A DNA stretch of 64,000 nt from Agapetus fuscipes (Eukaryota > Arthropoda > Insecta > Trichoptera > Glossosomatidae). A program made the position numbers and the translations under genes. The stretch lies in the NCBI GenBank assembly GCA_951799405.1, contig OX637344.1:15500001-15564000 (forward strand). The letters run 5' to 3'. Below, piece after piece: positions 31,100 to 41,464 of the stretch. Position 1 is the first letter of the stretch, and each line of letters opens with the position of its first letter. The notes below the pieces were generated by a model. The model was not told where the DNA came from. It searched no databases and worked only from the letters and a program-made list of their open reading frames with translations.

Positions 31100-31190
31100 T
31101 TAGTTCTTCACCAAGAACCCACGACCTTTTAATCACGAGTCCGTAGCGTTAACTACTTGACGACGGCCAGTCTGCTCGACAACATGCAAA
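31100..31190 (-). mobile_element. tRNA-like SINE head S3, inverted
   Basis: CAAGAACCCACGACCTTTTAATC then ACGAGTCCGTAGCGTTAACTAC is the inverse of the 26096 type. Confidence 0.55.
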
Positions 31191-32091
31191 GATATCAACA
31201 TTAATATTAAGTAATTTCGCACTTTTGCAACTGCAATTACAATTCAGTACAATAATAGTGTGATAACATCGAATGCTCTCGAGGAAATAAATCAACTCGT
31301 GAAGATAAACTTTTTGTTTTCTTTATACATCATTACTTGGTCTGAATTTAGCCTGGCAGTTTGTCAAACTAGAAAGAAAACTTTAAAAGCCATCAGAAGT
31401 AAAAATAAAAGAAAAACGTTTTTGTGTCTTCTGGCATTTCGGTTGTATGTAAGCTCTCTCTCTTCCTGTTGTACCGAACTCCGACCAAGAAGGTTGTGTT
31501 GTGACATTTGTAAATTTTGAAGAAAATATGGCGTGTTTAAAACCACGACTTTAATTTCTGCGAGTTGTAGTCCTCTCCGGTGCTCCTCCTTTATCCTGAT
31601 TCCCACTCCCCTTCCGGATTCCTACCATAAATTTTAAATTTATCTTCACAATTTCAAAACTGGTCAACACACAACCCCTTAAACTTGTATTCAAAACTCA
31701 CATAATGAAAGAGAAAATGTTTTAAAATAAGTGAAAGATTTCCGTTTGTTGTATCGTTAATTTCCCCCTGATCCATACATTTCCTCCGACACTCAGTCTC
31801 TCTAAACACTGCACTAAGCGCCTCGGCTTGAGTAACAATTCTTCCGAGGATTTCAGCTGAGCTTAAGGCCGACTTCGCACATACAGCCAAGATTAAGACC
31901 GGTTTTTGTGTGCGCTACCACTGAAAATTGAGATGGATTATCAAACGGATTCAATAAGGCGATTTTTTTAGACTTTTATATAAAATCAAACGGATGTATT
32001 TATATATGTTTGTCCTGTATGGACTCCTAAACTACTGAACAGTTTGCGATGAATCTTATGAGAAATTCTATACATGCCAACTTAATCTTTT
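31191..32091. other. Unassigned spacer
   Basis: About 0.9 kb with short overlapping frames on both strands at 31260-31606. None has a recognisable domain. It may be unique intergenic DNA. Confidence 0.4.
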
Positions 32092-32335
32092 ACGGCGCTA
32101 TTCTTAGACATTTTAGTCGTCGGATGAGCCCACGCTTTGACAAACTAGTTGTGCCTGGGTTGAAAGTTGCATCACCACGGTCATTCTTACCTACCGAATT
32201 TTGGTAATATTTGTATGAAGACAAATCAGCTGTTCACTTGCGGCCATCTTGGATTGGCAGGTCTTCATACGAATGCATCATTAGTTTGTCAAAGCGTGCG
32301 CTCAACCGACGACTAAAATGTCTAAGAATAGCCCC
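32092..32335. mobile_element. MITE with ~50 bp terminal inverted repeats, second copy
   Basis: Same termini as 11099-11336 (GCTATTCTTAGACATTTTAG and its inverse). Its interior contains CATCACCACGGTCATTCTTACC and TAATATTTGTATGAAGAC, which are also the ends of the small MITE at 43551. Confidence 0.8.
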
Positions 32336-33139
32336 GATAGCTGTTTAAAATATTTGTTAATAAATTTCCAGTTTTTTAAAGACGCATTGTTCCAGTACAT
32401 ATCGCACGTTTAATAATAAAGAGAAAGAACTCGAAAATTGGGAAAATCGAGATTTTGTAATAAAACGCAAGAACAATGCGAGAAGAATAGATAGAATCCG
32501 ACAGCCGTTCAATTTGGACGAATATGACCGAGATAAAACATCGGCCGCCTTTTTCATCCCATACAAGTTGTACTGGCTGTCTGAACTTCAAACGTGATTT
32601 CCCAACATTAATGTTTTTTGAGTTATTGCTCTTTATTATTTAACGTGCGATATATTGTACATATACAAACATTGGTCATGTGAAATTCCCTCTGATGGAC
32701 TAGAATCAAGAACTCGAATCTTAGTTCTTGTTATGTTATTTTAAAATAACATAGAAAGAACATTCTCGAAGTGTACAGTGTGTTTTGTGGGAACTAAGGG
32801 GCGAATAGACTACGGACCGGTCAAAATGTGTATTACTTTAATAAATATTCTGTGAGGACATTGATGCGGTTAGGACGACCATTGTTTGCGTACAACGGGG
32901 CTAATCGCCCTATCGCCTCGTGTGGGTGAAAGCCTCGTGGTCACCCCCCATCGCCCCATTTCCTCTTGTAAACCAGACAAAGACAGAACCTGATTATGAT
33001 GATGATGATAATTAATTCTGCCTGTAGTGGTCTATCGCTATTATCTCGGATAGTGACGTTGTATGGAAACAATTATGAAAACATAAAACAATATCGCCCG
33101 CACGTGAATTTATTTATTTATTGGTTTACTCACATTTAT
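32336..33139. other. Unassigned spacer
   Basis: 32680-32700 shares ACATTGGTCATGTGAAATTCC with 12900. A 32950-33010 stretch ending in ATGATGATGATG resembles a LINE tail, but no coding part is visible. Confidence 0.35.
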
Positions 33140-33600
33140 TAGTTAATGAATGTGAGCTGCGTAAAGTATGTACGGTTGAAATGGCTTACCTGAGAGCAAT
33201 GGCTGGAAAGACACTGAGTGATAGAGTACGTAATGATTGGGTGATGAACGAGTGTGGTATAAAAGAGTATGAGAATGGAAGTACAAAAAAGTACGATGAG
33301 ATGGTTCAGACATCTTGAAAGAAAGGATGATGAACAACTAACGAAGAAAGTGTACAAAGGAAATGTCAGAGGAAAGCGCGGAAGGGGAAGGCCGAGGAAA
33401 GAATGGTTAGACCAAATAGGTGAGATTGCGAAAGAATGGAATCTGCAGAGTGAGAGTAAGAGAAGAGTATGTATGAAAAAGGTGATGAATATTGAGGAAA
33501 TGAAAGTGGTTTGTAAGGACAGAAAAAAGTGGAGGCGCATCTGCGGAGGTACCGGCCACCCCTAGTCGAACGGCGGCAGGATACAGTACAGTTGGCATAA
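33140..33600 (+). pseudogene. RTE-like LINE C-terminus with one frameshift
   Basis: First frame (33166-33275) reads VEMAYLRAMAGKTLSDRVRN then DWVMNECGIK. It shifts into the frame from 33269, reading KSTMRWFRHLERKDDEQLTK, KRGRGRPRKEWLDQIGEIAK and VCKDRKKWRRICGGTGHP, and stops at 33563. A 3' tail GGCGGCAGGATACAGTACAG follows. This is the longest copy of this LINE C-terminus here; one indel is all that separates its two parts. Confidence 0.85.
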
Positions 33601-33654
33601 GCCATTGGCTAGTGATATCTGTGGATTAGAAAATAGTTTCGCGAAAACAGACAA

Positions 33655-34078
33655 TATATCGACGGTTAAAAGGCAGTATTTTGCGGCATTTTGGTCAAAA
33701 ATGAGTTATGAATGCTATCATACTTAAAATTGTCCGCTCTTTCTAACGCGCTAACTCCCATAGCTCTACGATAATTTTTGTGTTGTTTATGCCCAAGCAA
33801 ACAACTACATTTTCAAAGTTTGGTTTTGGTGTAACCGAAAAGATTTTGGCTTTCTTGTCCTAAAGGCGCTTGTGACATAAAATAAATCTGTAAACCATAT
33901 TAATAGGAATGCCAATAAATGCCTTTATTTTTTAAATTTTAGAGCTGTTTTCAATTTTAACGATATGATAAAAAATAAAAAAAGTTATGCCATTTTTCTG
34001 CAATCTCAAACTTTAAACTGCTCTCCTGAACAATTTAGTTTATGTCGTTTATACTGCCTTTTAACCGTCGATATATAT
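33655..34078 (-). mobile_element. Family D MITE, full length
   Basis: Ends ATATATCGACGGTTAAAAGG and CCTTTTAACCGTCGATATAT are perfect inverse over 20 bases. About 424 bp, flanked by TA-rich sequence. Confidence 0.85.
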
Positions 34079-34165
34079 CTGTTCCAACCTACTTACGGAA
34101 ATGGTCATTAGTAAGAAAGAGAACAAAAAACTTCACAACCGTTATTTTTTTCCCACTTTTGGTTT
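34079..34165 (-). repeat. Family F fragment
   Basis: TGTTCCAACCTACTTACGGAAATGG and AAGAAAGAGAACAAAAAACTTC match 44810-44870. Confidence 0.7.
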
Positions 34166-34540
34166 CACAGAAAATGCAGCGGTTTGTTTTTTCACAAACC
34201 GTTATTTATTTCTCGCAGCCAGTCTCGTGCAGGACATGTATGCATTTATATATATTGCAGTTTTATATCACGTCCCATTTTCCCGCGCAAAAGGTTCCAT
34301 TGAAAAATGTGCAGCTCCCGTAAAAATGGTAAACTGCAACACAAATCTCGCGAAATATAACATTGCCCACTTTATTGCATCCACAAATTTTAGATTTTGT
34401 ACCACTCTGCATGAAACCGTGTAACTTAGGCCCTTTATTCATAAAATGAGGCAAAATTTATGAATTATAAGTTTTTTTAGACAGTTTATCCTAAGATTTT
34501 GTAGGGTTTATGTATTCACACAGTTTATCCTAAGTTTGGA
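34166..34540. other. Unassigned spacer
   Basis: Overlapping short frames on both strands, no recognisable product. Confidence 0.35.
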
Positions 34541-34661
34541 ATTGGCAACTCAAGCAAGATCCAATTTCTGTAAGGCTGGATGTACCTTTAGTTACCGGTC
34601 TTTGGTAAAGGAATATGAATTTTGTACCCAGCGAAGAGCGTATTTGAAAATGTAAATGGTA

Positions 34662-34925
34662 TATTTTTTTTAAATAAAAATGATTTTTTCTTTAACGTAG
34701 TTTAATTTTCACAATAATATTTTATATCTCGAGCACTTTCGACCATCAATATTCAGGTCATTATCAAGAGTATATTCAGGTCATTATCAAGAGTATATTG
34801 ATGGTCGAAAGTGCTCGAGATATAAAATATTATTGTGAAAATTAAACTACGTTAAAGAAAAAATCATTTTTATTAAAAAAAAATGAATTTTCACTGCGTG
34901 AATACACAAACCCTACAAAATCTAA
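34662..34925. mobile_element. Palindromic hammerhead element in SINE S1
   Basis: Two ~90 bp arms, about 34662-34752 and 34795-34886, are inverse with very few mismatches (for example ATCTCGAGCACTTTCGACC and GGTCGAAAGTGCTCGAGAT). Between them a 23 bp unit (ATTCAGGTCATTATCAAGAG) is duplicated. TAAATGGTATATTT to the left and TAATGGTAAATTTG to the right look like an imperfect ~14 bp target duplication of the SINE. No coding capacity. Confidence 0.7.
34736..34770 (-). ncRNA. Hammerhead-like motif, variant core
   Basis: Minus strand: TTGATAA, stem II GACC with GGTC across an 11-base loop, then GAAAG. Core is close to but not the consensus (CUGANGA, GAAA). The downstream GTGCTCGAG matches the equivalent position of the 25738 motif. 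Confidence 0.5.
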
Positions 34926-35007
34926 TGGTAAATTTGTTGTCCTCCGCCGGGATTCAAACCTTCCATTTACGAGTCCGAAGTTTTGCCACTGGACTATGCA
35001 CGGACCG

Positions 35008-35225
35008 GTCAAAAAGTCAAAACCGGACCTATGTTGTATGTGACTGAATATACAGATCCATTACAGAGACCTTCTCTAGATTGTCCGTGGCCGATTTATC
35101 CGTGGCCGATTTGTCTGTGACCGAGTTATAGTGACCAAAAAGTTGTGTTACCGATTTGTTGATGGTTAAGCTGTCCGTGCACGAGTTGTCTGTGACCAAT
35201 TCGTCGTGGAGCACTGAGACCTTCA
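35008..35225 (-). repeat. Degenerate minisatellite
   Basis: Units such as TTGTCCGTGGCCGATTTATC and GATTTGTCTGTGACCGAG, three or more in a row, of the family that hosts the hAT copies at 13-18 kb. The flank to about 35560 matches the flank at 12770-12985 inverted. Confidence 0.75.
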
Positions 35226-35602
35226 AATTCTACTGATACAATTTCTCCCCGTAATCCTTTGATTGACACCAAATATCCTGAACGATCCCCAAATGGGAAA
35301 ATTCCAAAAAACGAATCAGCCGTCGAAAATTAGATTCTACAGATTGTCGACAGTGATTTCGTCCACTTATTGCTTGTTTGTCGTAAATCCATCAGAGGTT
35401 ATTTCACATGAACAATGTCTGTATGTGTACTGGACCAATGTGTCCTATGAAAACTGGAAATCGATTTTAAAAATATCTAAAACAATATCATTATTTGATG
35501 AGACAACCTTTTTTTTTGTAACCTTTATTCGTAACCTTTCATTGTAACCTTCATTGTATGCTTTCATTTTTTAAATATTAATATTAAAAATCAAGAACAA
35601 TG

Positions 35603-35765
35603 TGTATATGAATACGGGGCGAGTAAAATTTATGAATGAAATTTACGACCGGTTTTTGATATTTATTATATTTTGATAATGTGTCCCTGACGATGGAAAC
35701 ATTGTGTCCGAAACCGGACGTACATTAATAAATTTTACTCGTCCCGTAACTATATACAATTTTTT
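35603..35765. mobile_element. Fold-back element with hammerhead motif
   Basis: Arms: ACGGGGCGAGTAAAATTTAT (35616 on) and its near inverse AATAAATTTTACTCGTCCCGT (35728-35748). The right half contains a complete hammerhead-like motif; the left has only GACCGGTTTTTGAT. Non-coding. Confidence 0.65.
35683..35719 (+). ncRNA. Hammerhead-ribozyme-like motif, canonical core
   Basis: Helix I GTCC (35683-35686) with GGAC (35716-35719); core CTGACGA (35687-35693); stem II GGAAACA with TGTGTCC (one A-G mismatch); GAAAC (35710-35714). All invariant bases are present. Confidence 0.7.
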
Positions 35766-35848
35766 TGGATTTTTAATTTTAATATATTTAAAACAACTCA
35801 CACATTATCGCGTTTAACGTTTTTTTTATTCGCTCATATTGTGTGGAA

Positions 35849-36050
35849 TCTAATCTAACCTAATCTAAGTTGCATATATCTGTAACATTGAGGATTCACA
35901 TTATATGAATTTTCACAAACAAATACGTATAAGTTCGCGCTTGTATATACTGCATGTGAATCTACAACATAAAAACCTAAATCTCAAATGTATATACACC
36001 CTGCAACTCTTGCCGACCTTCCCTGAAATAGGAGTGACATTGGCAAAGTG
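35849..36050 (-). repeat. Family A repeat, head missing
   Basis: Inverted, with tail AATCTAATCTAACCTAATC, body to ATTGGCAAAGTGGAC. Confidence 0.85.
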
Positions 36051-36471
36051 GACTGTGATAATTAAAACAATTTCATTTTAAAGGTCATCTTTGAATCAAA
36101 TGGTAGATGAGCCAAACAAGCACTGGGCGGGACGATTTGTAGATTGCCAGGTAAGCCTTTCAGCAATCACAGCCGGTCTTGGGAATATTGGCTTTCCTTT
36201 GATGAAGCGTCTACAGGCACATTGTAGTTGCCTTTCTCATGGCTTCCGGGTCAGGACATTGGCAGGATATTGCGCGGGTGGATGGAGGAAGCTGTTGGAC
36301 GCTGGAACCGCTATGATTGCAAGACCTTCTGGGAAATCGTTGTGCCAGATTGCCATGGAAATTGGAAATTAGCAATTCCCTTTGCAAATTGTTTCACATC
36401 CCTTTACCAGTTTGTCAGGTGTAAATTTTTGTGATCTGAATGTTGATATCCTATAAATATACTGTAACTTT
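36051..36471. other. Unrecognised stretch with a short open frame
   Basis: A 93-codon frame (36091-36372, plus) and an overlapping 68-codon one. The first 40 bases (GAGCCAAACAAGCACTGGG) recur at 44060, just upstream of a LINE fragment, so this may be decayed LINE sequence. I do not recognise the product. Confidence 0.35.
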
Positions 36472-36700
36472 GTGCTGGGAGTGGCCAGAGTCTCTCCAAA
36501 GCTGCCTCTGTTTCTTCCTATCCTGACGTACCTCCATCAATTCATTCATATCCATCACCTTTTTCATGCATTTTCTTCCTTTACGCTCTATTTGTATATG
36601 GCCATTCTTTCACAATCTCTTCAATCTGAACACTATCCTTTTCTTGGTCGTCCTTTACTTCTTTTTCCTTTCACACGTCCTCTGTGTATATAAATATACA
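36472..36700 (-). pseudogene. RTE-like LINE C-terminal fragment, inverted
   Basis: Minus strand keeps KEWPYTNRA-like, MHEKGDGYE-like and C-terminal codons of the CKDRKKWRQLC box in shifted frames. The DNA matches 38402-38600 inverted (for example CCATCACCTTTTTCATGCAT). Confidence 0.7.
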
Positions 36701-37880
36701 AATTGGGATAATTTTTTTGGTTTATACCTTGGCTTATAGGTACTTAGACTGCAATCAGTAGTTTCGGCTGGGACATACATACATACATACATGCGGACGG
36801 ACAGGTTCAACAAATTAGGTATTTTTTGCATGCCTTGGTGCAGGACAACTCATTTCTATTAAAACCTCAATTTTTGTTTATCGGACGAATACAATACTTT
36901 ATAGTTCCTTCAAACTGCTATAAAGTAAAAATACAGGTTTCATAAAAAAAATGCTCACTTTTATAATAAGGCCCAATTCATATCCAGTTATATCTACCTT
37001 TTTCACTTGTTCTTGGAGGTCTGGTATACTCTTTGCCAAAATTATGGTGTCTTCAGCATTTCGTATGTTGTTGATCACAGCACCATTAACTTATACTCCT
37101 CTACTAGAAATTTCAAGAGAATTAGAGGAAAATAACGCTCACCAAATAGATCATTCACATTTAACTGGTCTATAACTTAAATAACAAGCAGCTTTGGTTT
37201 TAATTCCAAAGTGTCTTGACATGTTTTCCAGTTTTGATGTTTCTTTTTAATACAGGCGTTATTACCGAAAAAAACTTCCGCTGCACCTTCTTATGTCTTA
37301 TCATGCACTTCTGAACCAACAACCATTATAATCCATCGTTCGAGTTATTCAATTTTAATTTTTTTTCGTCCTCTCGGCAGTTAGAACTTTTGTTAGTGTG
37401 TGCGAATTCAATTGTCAATTCAACAAACTTCAAATGAACACAATGCCTTTATTTTTAGATGTACAACGTTAATATATTGTTAAAAAGATTTGCAAAAGTT
37501 GTCTTTATATGAAACACTATTTTCATTAAAAAACCGACCCGATTTATGCTTTATTATTCTTTAAACGAAAACGACTTCCAACTCAATATTTTGACAACAA
37601 TGCAACTGTCAAAACACGTCACAGAGTCCTAGGGTAAACAACCAACATATACAAGAGTATGATCGTTTCATTTTATTTTGTAAATTCAAAACAGCAATAA
37701 ATACTGCTTGTTCTTACTTCAAATCCTTTTAATTAACAGTTTGTAAGTCCCGAAGTATTTATATATTTTTTTAAAAGAGCAGTAAGTGCATTTATGATGT
37801 TTTTTAGTAAATATGCATGCAATTGCGACATACCTTGCACTTTTATCGTTAGATATAAATCAGTCATGTACCTCTTCAAT
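36701..37880. other. Unassigned, with a CATA microsatellite
   Basis: A CATA run at 36774-36791. Otherwise AT-rich with no recognisable gene. Confidence 0.4.
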
Positions 37881-38240
37881 TACATGAGCTCCTGGTATCC
37901 GTGACGTCAGTGCAGGTCGACGCTGATTGGATGTTAAAATGTCAACAAACCAGCGTCCTCCGACAAACCACAGGTATGAACGTAACAATTTATATTTTAT
38001 TAAAAAAAACATAAATAATACTACTTAGGTATTATTACTTATTTTTTTAAATATTTTGTTATTGCTCACTGAATTTAATTCAGATTTTTAAATGCACGAT
38101 TTAACGTTATACCTATTAGCATTATGAATGCAATGAAATACAATACAGGCTTACCTAGTGATATTTCCTTGGAAATAAATCTTCCATTTACCTCCTCATA
38201 TTTCATGTGCTCCGGGTATCCGTGAGGTTATTTTAGTTAG
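37881..38240. repeat. Diverged duplication with GGTATCCGTGA boxes
   Basis: TGAGCTCCTGGTATCCGTGACG (37885 on) and TGTGCTCCGGGTATCCGTGAGG (38208 on) share flanks (AAATCAGTCATGTACCTC against AAATCTTCCATTTACCTC); a weaker third is near 38719. The first includes TGACGTCA and an ATTGG box, which could be a CRE and an inverted CCAAT, but no transcript is evident. Confidence 0.4.
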
Positions 38241-38394
38241 CATTTATGTCCCACAGGTGTCGATGTCTAATTGTTTGTATGGATTATTTCTTCATAATTG
38301 ATTTCCATTAGGTTGTTTTAGTTTAAAAGTGATACACAGATGTCAATGCTTACAATAATTTTTGTCACTTCATCTTTTCAAGTTTCATTTACAA

Positions 38395-38640
38395 AGAAAG
38401 TGTGAAAGGAAAAAGAGGGAAGGGACGACCGAGAAAAGTATGGAGTGATCAGATTGAGGAGATTGTGAAAGAATGGGATATACAAAGTGAGCGTAAAAGA
38501 AGAAAATGCATGAAAAAGGTGATGGATATGAATGAATTGAAGGAGGTTTGTAAGGATAGGAAAAAATGGAGGCAACTCTGCAGAGGCTCTGGCCACCCCT
38601 AGCGGAATGGCGACAGAGTTACAGTTACAGTTACATTTAC
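38395..38640 (+). pseudogene. RTE-like LINE C-terminal fragment with TTACAG tail
   Basis: Reads KGKRGKGRPRKVWSDQIEEI, then ERKRRKCMKKVMDMNELKEV and CKDRKKWRQLCRGSGHP, stop 38600-38602, in one unbroken frame (66 codons). Followed by GCGGAATGGCGACAGAG and a TTACAG hexamer run, which looks like the microsatellite end of this LINE. 5'-truncated. Confidence 0.85.
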
Positions 38641-38817
38641 TCTTAGATTACTTTAATTGTAAAGAAAAATACACGAATTTCAATGAATTTTTGCAAATTT
38701 TATCTTCAACGTCCATCGGCTTCTGGCATCCATGAAGTTCTTCGTTTACTGCCTCTTAAATCTAAGATTGCCGATCATCTTGGCTGTTTTTTTTTTTAGA
38801 TGCTGCAGCTCTAAATG

Positions 38818-38912
38818 GGCTTTTTTTTAAAGAAATCCTGTGCAGAAGACTCCCTAGATTCTAGAGACTCTAGGGGTCTATGACACTTGTTGTAGTGCGG
38901 CAGAGGTGAACG
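38818..38912 (+). repeat. Family B repeat, 5' part
   Basis: T-run then AAAGAAATCCTGTGCAGAAG and GACTCCCTAGATTCTAGAG; joined at 38913 to a piece of SINE S1. Confidence 0.75.
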
Positions 38913-38992
38913 AGCTTGGTCTTCGCTACAAAGCGCCCATACTCAAGCAAGATCCAGTTGCTGTAAGACTGGATGGACCTAACACTGCGGAC
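38913..38992 (-). repeat. SINE S1 core fragment
   Basis: GAGCTTGGTCTTCGCTACAAAG and GCTGTAAGACTGGATGGACC. Confidence 0.7.
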
Positions 38993-39124
38993 TCTGCTAA
39001 ATTACAAGTAAGTTTGTGGATGATGATTTAGCACTATAAAAATCTTAAATTTTTAATTAATTTTGAAAATGTGGATAGAATATTCAGTACAACAAAAAGT
39101 GGAATTAAAACCGTGTTTGACAGT

Positions 39125-39985
39125 ATTTTTTTTTCTTTAATAATAATAATAACAGGCTGATTTATTTTAAATTACACATGATAAGAGAGCGCCGTTTTTG
39201 TGTGTGTCACACCTCAAGGGCCCTCTCCGATCATGGATAAGACTTTCTAAACAAGTGTGCCTTGAGTGCTCCTCGAAATACACCCACAGATTTGGAGTTC
39301 TTCACTCCGGGTGGCAGTCTGTTCCACTCCACCGGCCCCGCAACACGGAAAGCGCGGTCTCCGAAGTTTGTACGAATCTGACGGCGCGGCTGAACCAAAT
39401 TGACTACTCCATCACCCGCAGATCTGAGTGTCTGCCTCCTAACACCCATTTCAACAGGTGAAATCATATCAGCCAGATAAGGTGGGGCCAAGCCATTGAT
39501 GGCTTTATATACCATTAAACAAACACGGAAGACCACCCTCTCCGGGAAACGAAGCCAATGAAGTTTTTTTAACAGCGGGGTGATGTGAGCGAATTTGGGA
39601 ATCCCGAATATGAGTCTTGCTGCCGAATTCAACACAGATTGAAAGCGATTAAACTGTTTCTTCGGCTGACCACTATAAAGCGTCGAGCAATAGTCAATCC
39701 GAGACATCACAAACGCACTCACCAGGGTCTTAACCGCATCTGACGGCAGACATTTTCTTATTGCCTTTATTTGGCGAAGCGAAAAAAAAGAAGAAGCTAT
39801 TGTGGCATCTATTTGCCTATCCAGTGTCAGGTTACGATCCAGTAAGACTCCTAGAAGTCTTACCGAATCAGAAGGCTGGATTAGCTTACCTCCTATGGAG
39901 AGTGGTACTCTATTCACCAGAAGGTGGTCACGCCTCGATGTGGCTGCCCAGAGTATCTCCGTCTTTATACATATTTTAAATATAG
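39125..39985 (-). pseudogene. L2/CR1-like LINE polymerase C-terminus and 3' UTR
   Basis: An unbroken minus-strand frame of more than 228 codons ends at 39231. It reads KTEILWAATSRRDHLLVNR upstream of a GTG codon, then SVRLLGVLLDRNLTLDRQI, SAFVMSRIDYCSTLYSGQPK, RFQSVLNSAARLIFG, ITPLLKKLHWLRFPERVVF and, near the end, FGDRAFRVAGPVEWNRLP. This is the thumb/C-terminal region of L2/CR1-clade reverse transcriptases. The frame is open back to about 39985, where the match fades. A ~90 bp 3' UTR ends in an ATT run at 39142-39160. 5'-truncated; coding frame intact, so relatively young. Confidence 0.9.
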
Positions 39986-40039
39986 ATCTTACAAATTAAC
40001 CATTATAATAACTACACAGTTAGGTATGTACCTAATTGA

Positions 40040-40150
40040 ACTTTTCGGATAATAGATGAATCGTTATGAGAAAAATTACACCATTCTCGACGTTTCGTTG
40101 GCAACGTAGCTAATATCTTCAGGAGACACCCTCTATGCATAACTGAGGAT
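40040..40150 (-). repeat. Penelope-like hammerhead repeat
   Basis: Holds the motif at 40085-40126 and its flank ATTACACCATTCTC. No inverted partner arm is seen. It directly precedes an S1 SINE. Confidence 0.5.
40085..40126 (-). ncRNA. Hammerhead-ribozyme-like motif
   Basis: Minus strand: helix I TCTC with GAGA (plus 40123-40126 and 40085-40088), core CTGAAGA (40122-40116), stem II TTAGC with GCCAA (one A-C mismatch), GAAAC (40096-40092), GTC. All invariant bases are present; GUC is the commonest cleavage triplet. Confidence 0.65.
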
Positions 40151-40154
40151 GAAT

Positions 40155-40662
40155 TAACGCAACGCAACTAAGCTACACATATAGTGTGACTTCTTGCCTG
40201 CGTTATACCCGAAGGGGTCGCATGTAACGATTCGGGACCTATTTATTTTTACGGGTAAGGGGGCCGGCCTCACACCAACCACTATTAGTTGAAGTGGGGG
40301 TTTCCCAGCTCCCGGAGGGGCTAGTTCTCATTTCTTGTAGAGGCTAAGTAAACCTTGAGATCGAACCCTTACTCTCAGCATGGAATGCAAGCATTCTACC
40401 AGTTGAGCTATCGACCTTTTTTACGAGCTTGGTCGTCGTCGCTACAAAGCGCAAATTCTCAAGCAAGACCCAGTTGCTGTAAGGCTGGATGGACTTTTGT
40501 TGACCGGTCATTGGTAAAGGTTTATGAATTGTTCAACCCAGCGCAAAGCAAATTTGAAAATATAAATGGGATATTTTTTGAGCTCCGCCGGGATTCGAAC
40601 CCACAACCCACTTCCATTCAAAGTCCAAAGTGTTACCACTGAACAACGGACTGGTCAGGACT
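40155..40662 (-). mobile_element. Composite SINE S1, full length
   Basis: Inverted: tail ACTAAGCTACACATATAGTG, S2-type head CCAGTTGAGCTATCGACC, core GTAAGGCTGGATGG, and tRNA-Gln-like head with GGGATTCGAACCCACAACC and TACCACTGAACAACGGAC. Confidence 0.85.
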
Positions 40663-40664
40663 CG

Positions 40665-40885
40665 TATCATTAGAGATTTACATTATATGCATTTTCACAA
40701 AACAGACATGTTTAAGTTCGCGCTTAAACATGCCGCATGTAGTCCTTCAATATAAAAACCCGAATCTCAAATGAACAATGAACATACCTTTCCTGAAACA
40801 GGGGTGACATTAGCAAAGTGAAACAGTTTCTACAGCATGGGTGGTCAGCCACATACCAACCTATAAGTCAACGGAACATACACAA
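40665..40885 (-). repeat. Family A repeat
   Basis: Inverted copy with GGAACATACACAACAAATTAC head flank, shared with 1829 and 52434. Confidence 0.85.
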
Positions 40886-41464
40886 CAAATTACATTTTAC
40901 ATTTACATGAATTGATTTTGTAATAAGAAAAATTGCACAAATTCGTACGTGATCTGATCCAAAGATGATAACTATGGTTTTTTTACATCACAATAATCAT
41001 CATTTACTTAGATAAGTCCAGGAAATTAAGGTTATCATGCCACGCGAAGCCGGCAATAATTTCAAAAATAGTTTGCGGCTGAAACAGCAGAAAACTACAT
41101 TTATTTGCCAGATGGGAAGTGAATTTTCCCCATTTGCAGTCGGAGATAAATTCCCCGATAATTCTCCCAGCTATGAGTGCACACAGATGCAACATCCTCA
41201 TTATAAAGTTGCTATATTATTAATTTCCTTGACTTTTCCCTGAAGGTGGGGAAAATTATGCATCGCGAGCGGAAATAATTTCATGCAGTGGCAATAAATA
41301 TGAAAAGCTGTAGGAGAAAATTTAAAATATGGCGCAAAAGGAAATCTGAGATATTCGTGTAAAAGTAACTATACCTAATTTTCTTACATTTTCTGTTCTA
41401 ATATTTTTGAAAACGCTACAACACATGCGGCTCTTTCGGGGAGAATGTAGCAAGAAAATAACAA
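40886..41464. other. Unassigned spacer
   Basis: Two short overlapping frames at 41004-41243 are opposite-strand shadows; no gene recognised. Confidence 0.4.

Larger units (their letters stand above)
34545..34998 (-). mobile_element. Composite SINE S1 split by a palindromic insertion
   Basis: Inverted S1 core from AACTCAAGCAAGATCCAATT, past ACCGGTCTTTGGTAAAGG, to GTAAATGGTATATTTTTT, then resumes after the insertion at GTCCTCCGCCGGGATTC and ends with the tRNA-Gln-like head (CACTGGACTATGCACGG). Confidence 0.75.

Noticed and set aside
33100..33605. Minus-strand frames of up to 133 codons as genes
   Set aside because: They are the reverse of the RTE-like LINE C-terminus on the plus strand, which has the recognisable motifs.
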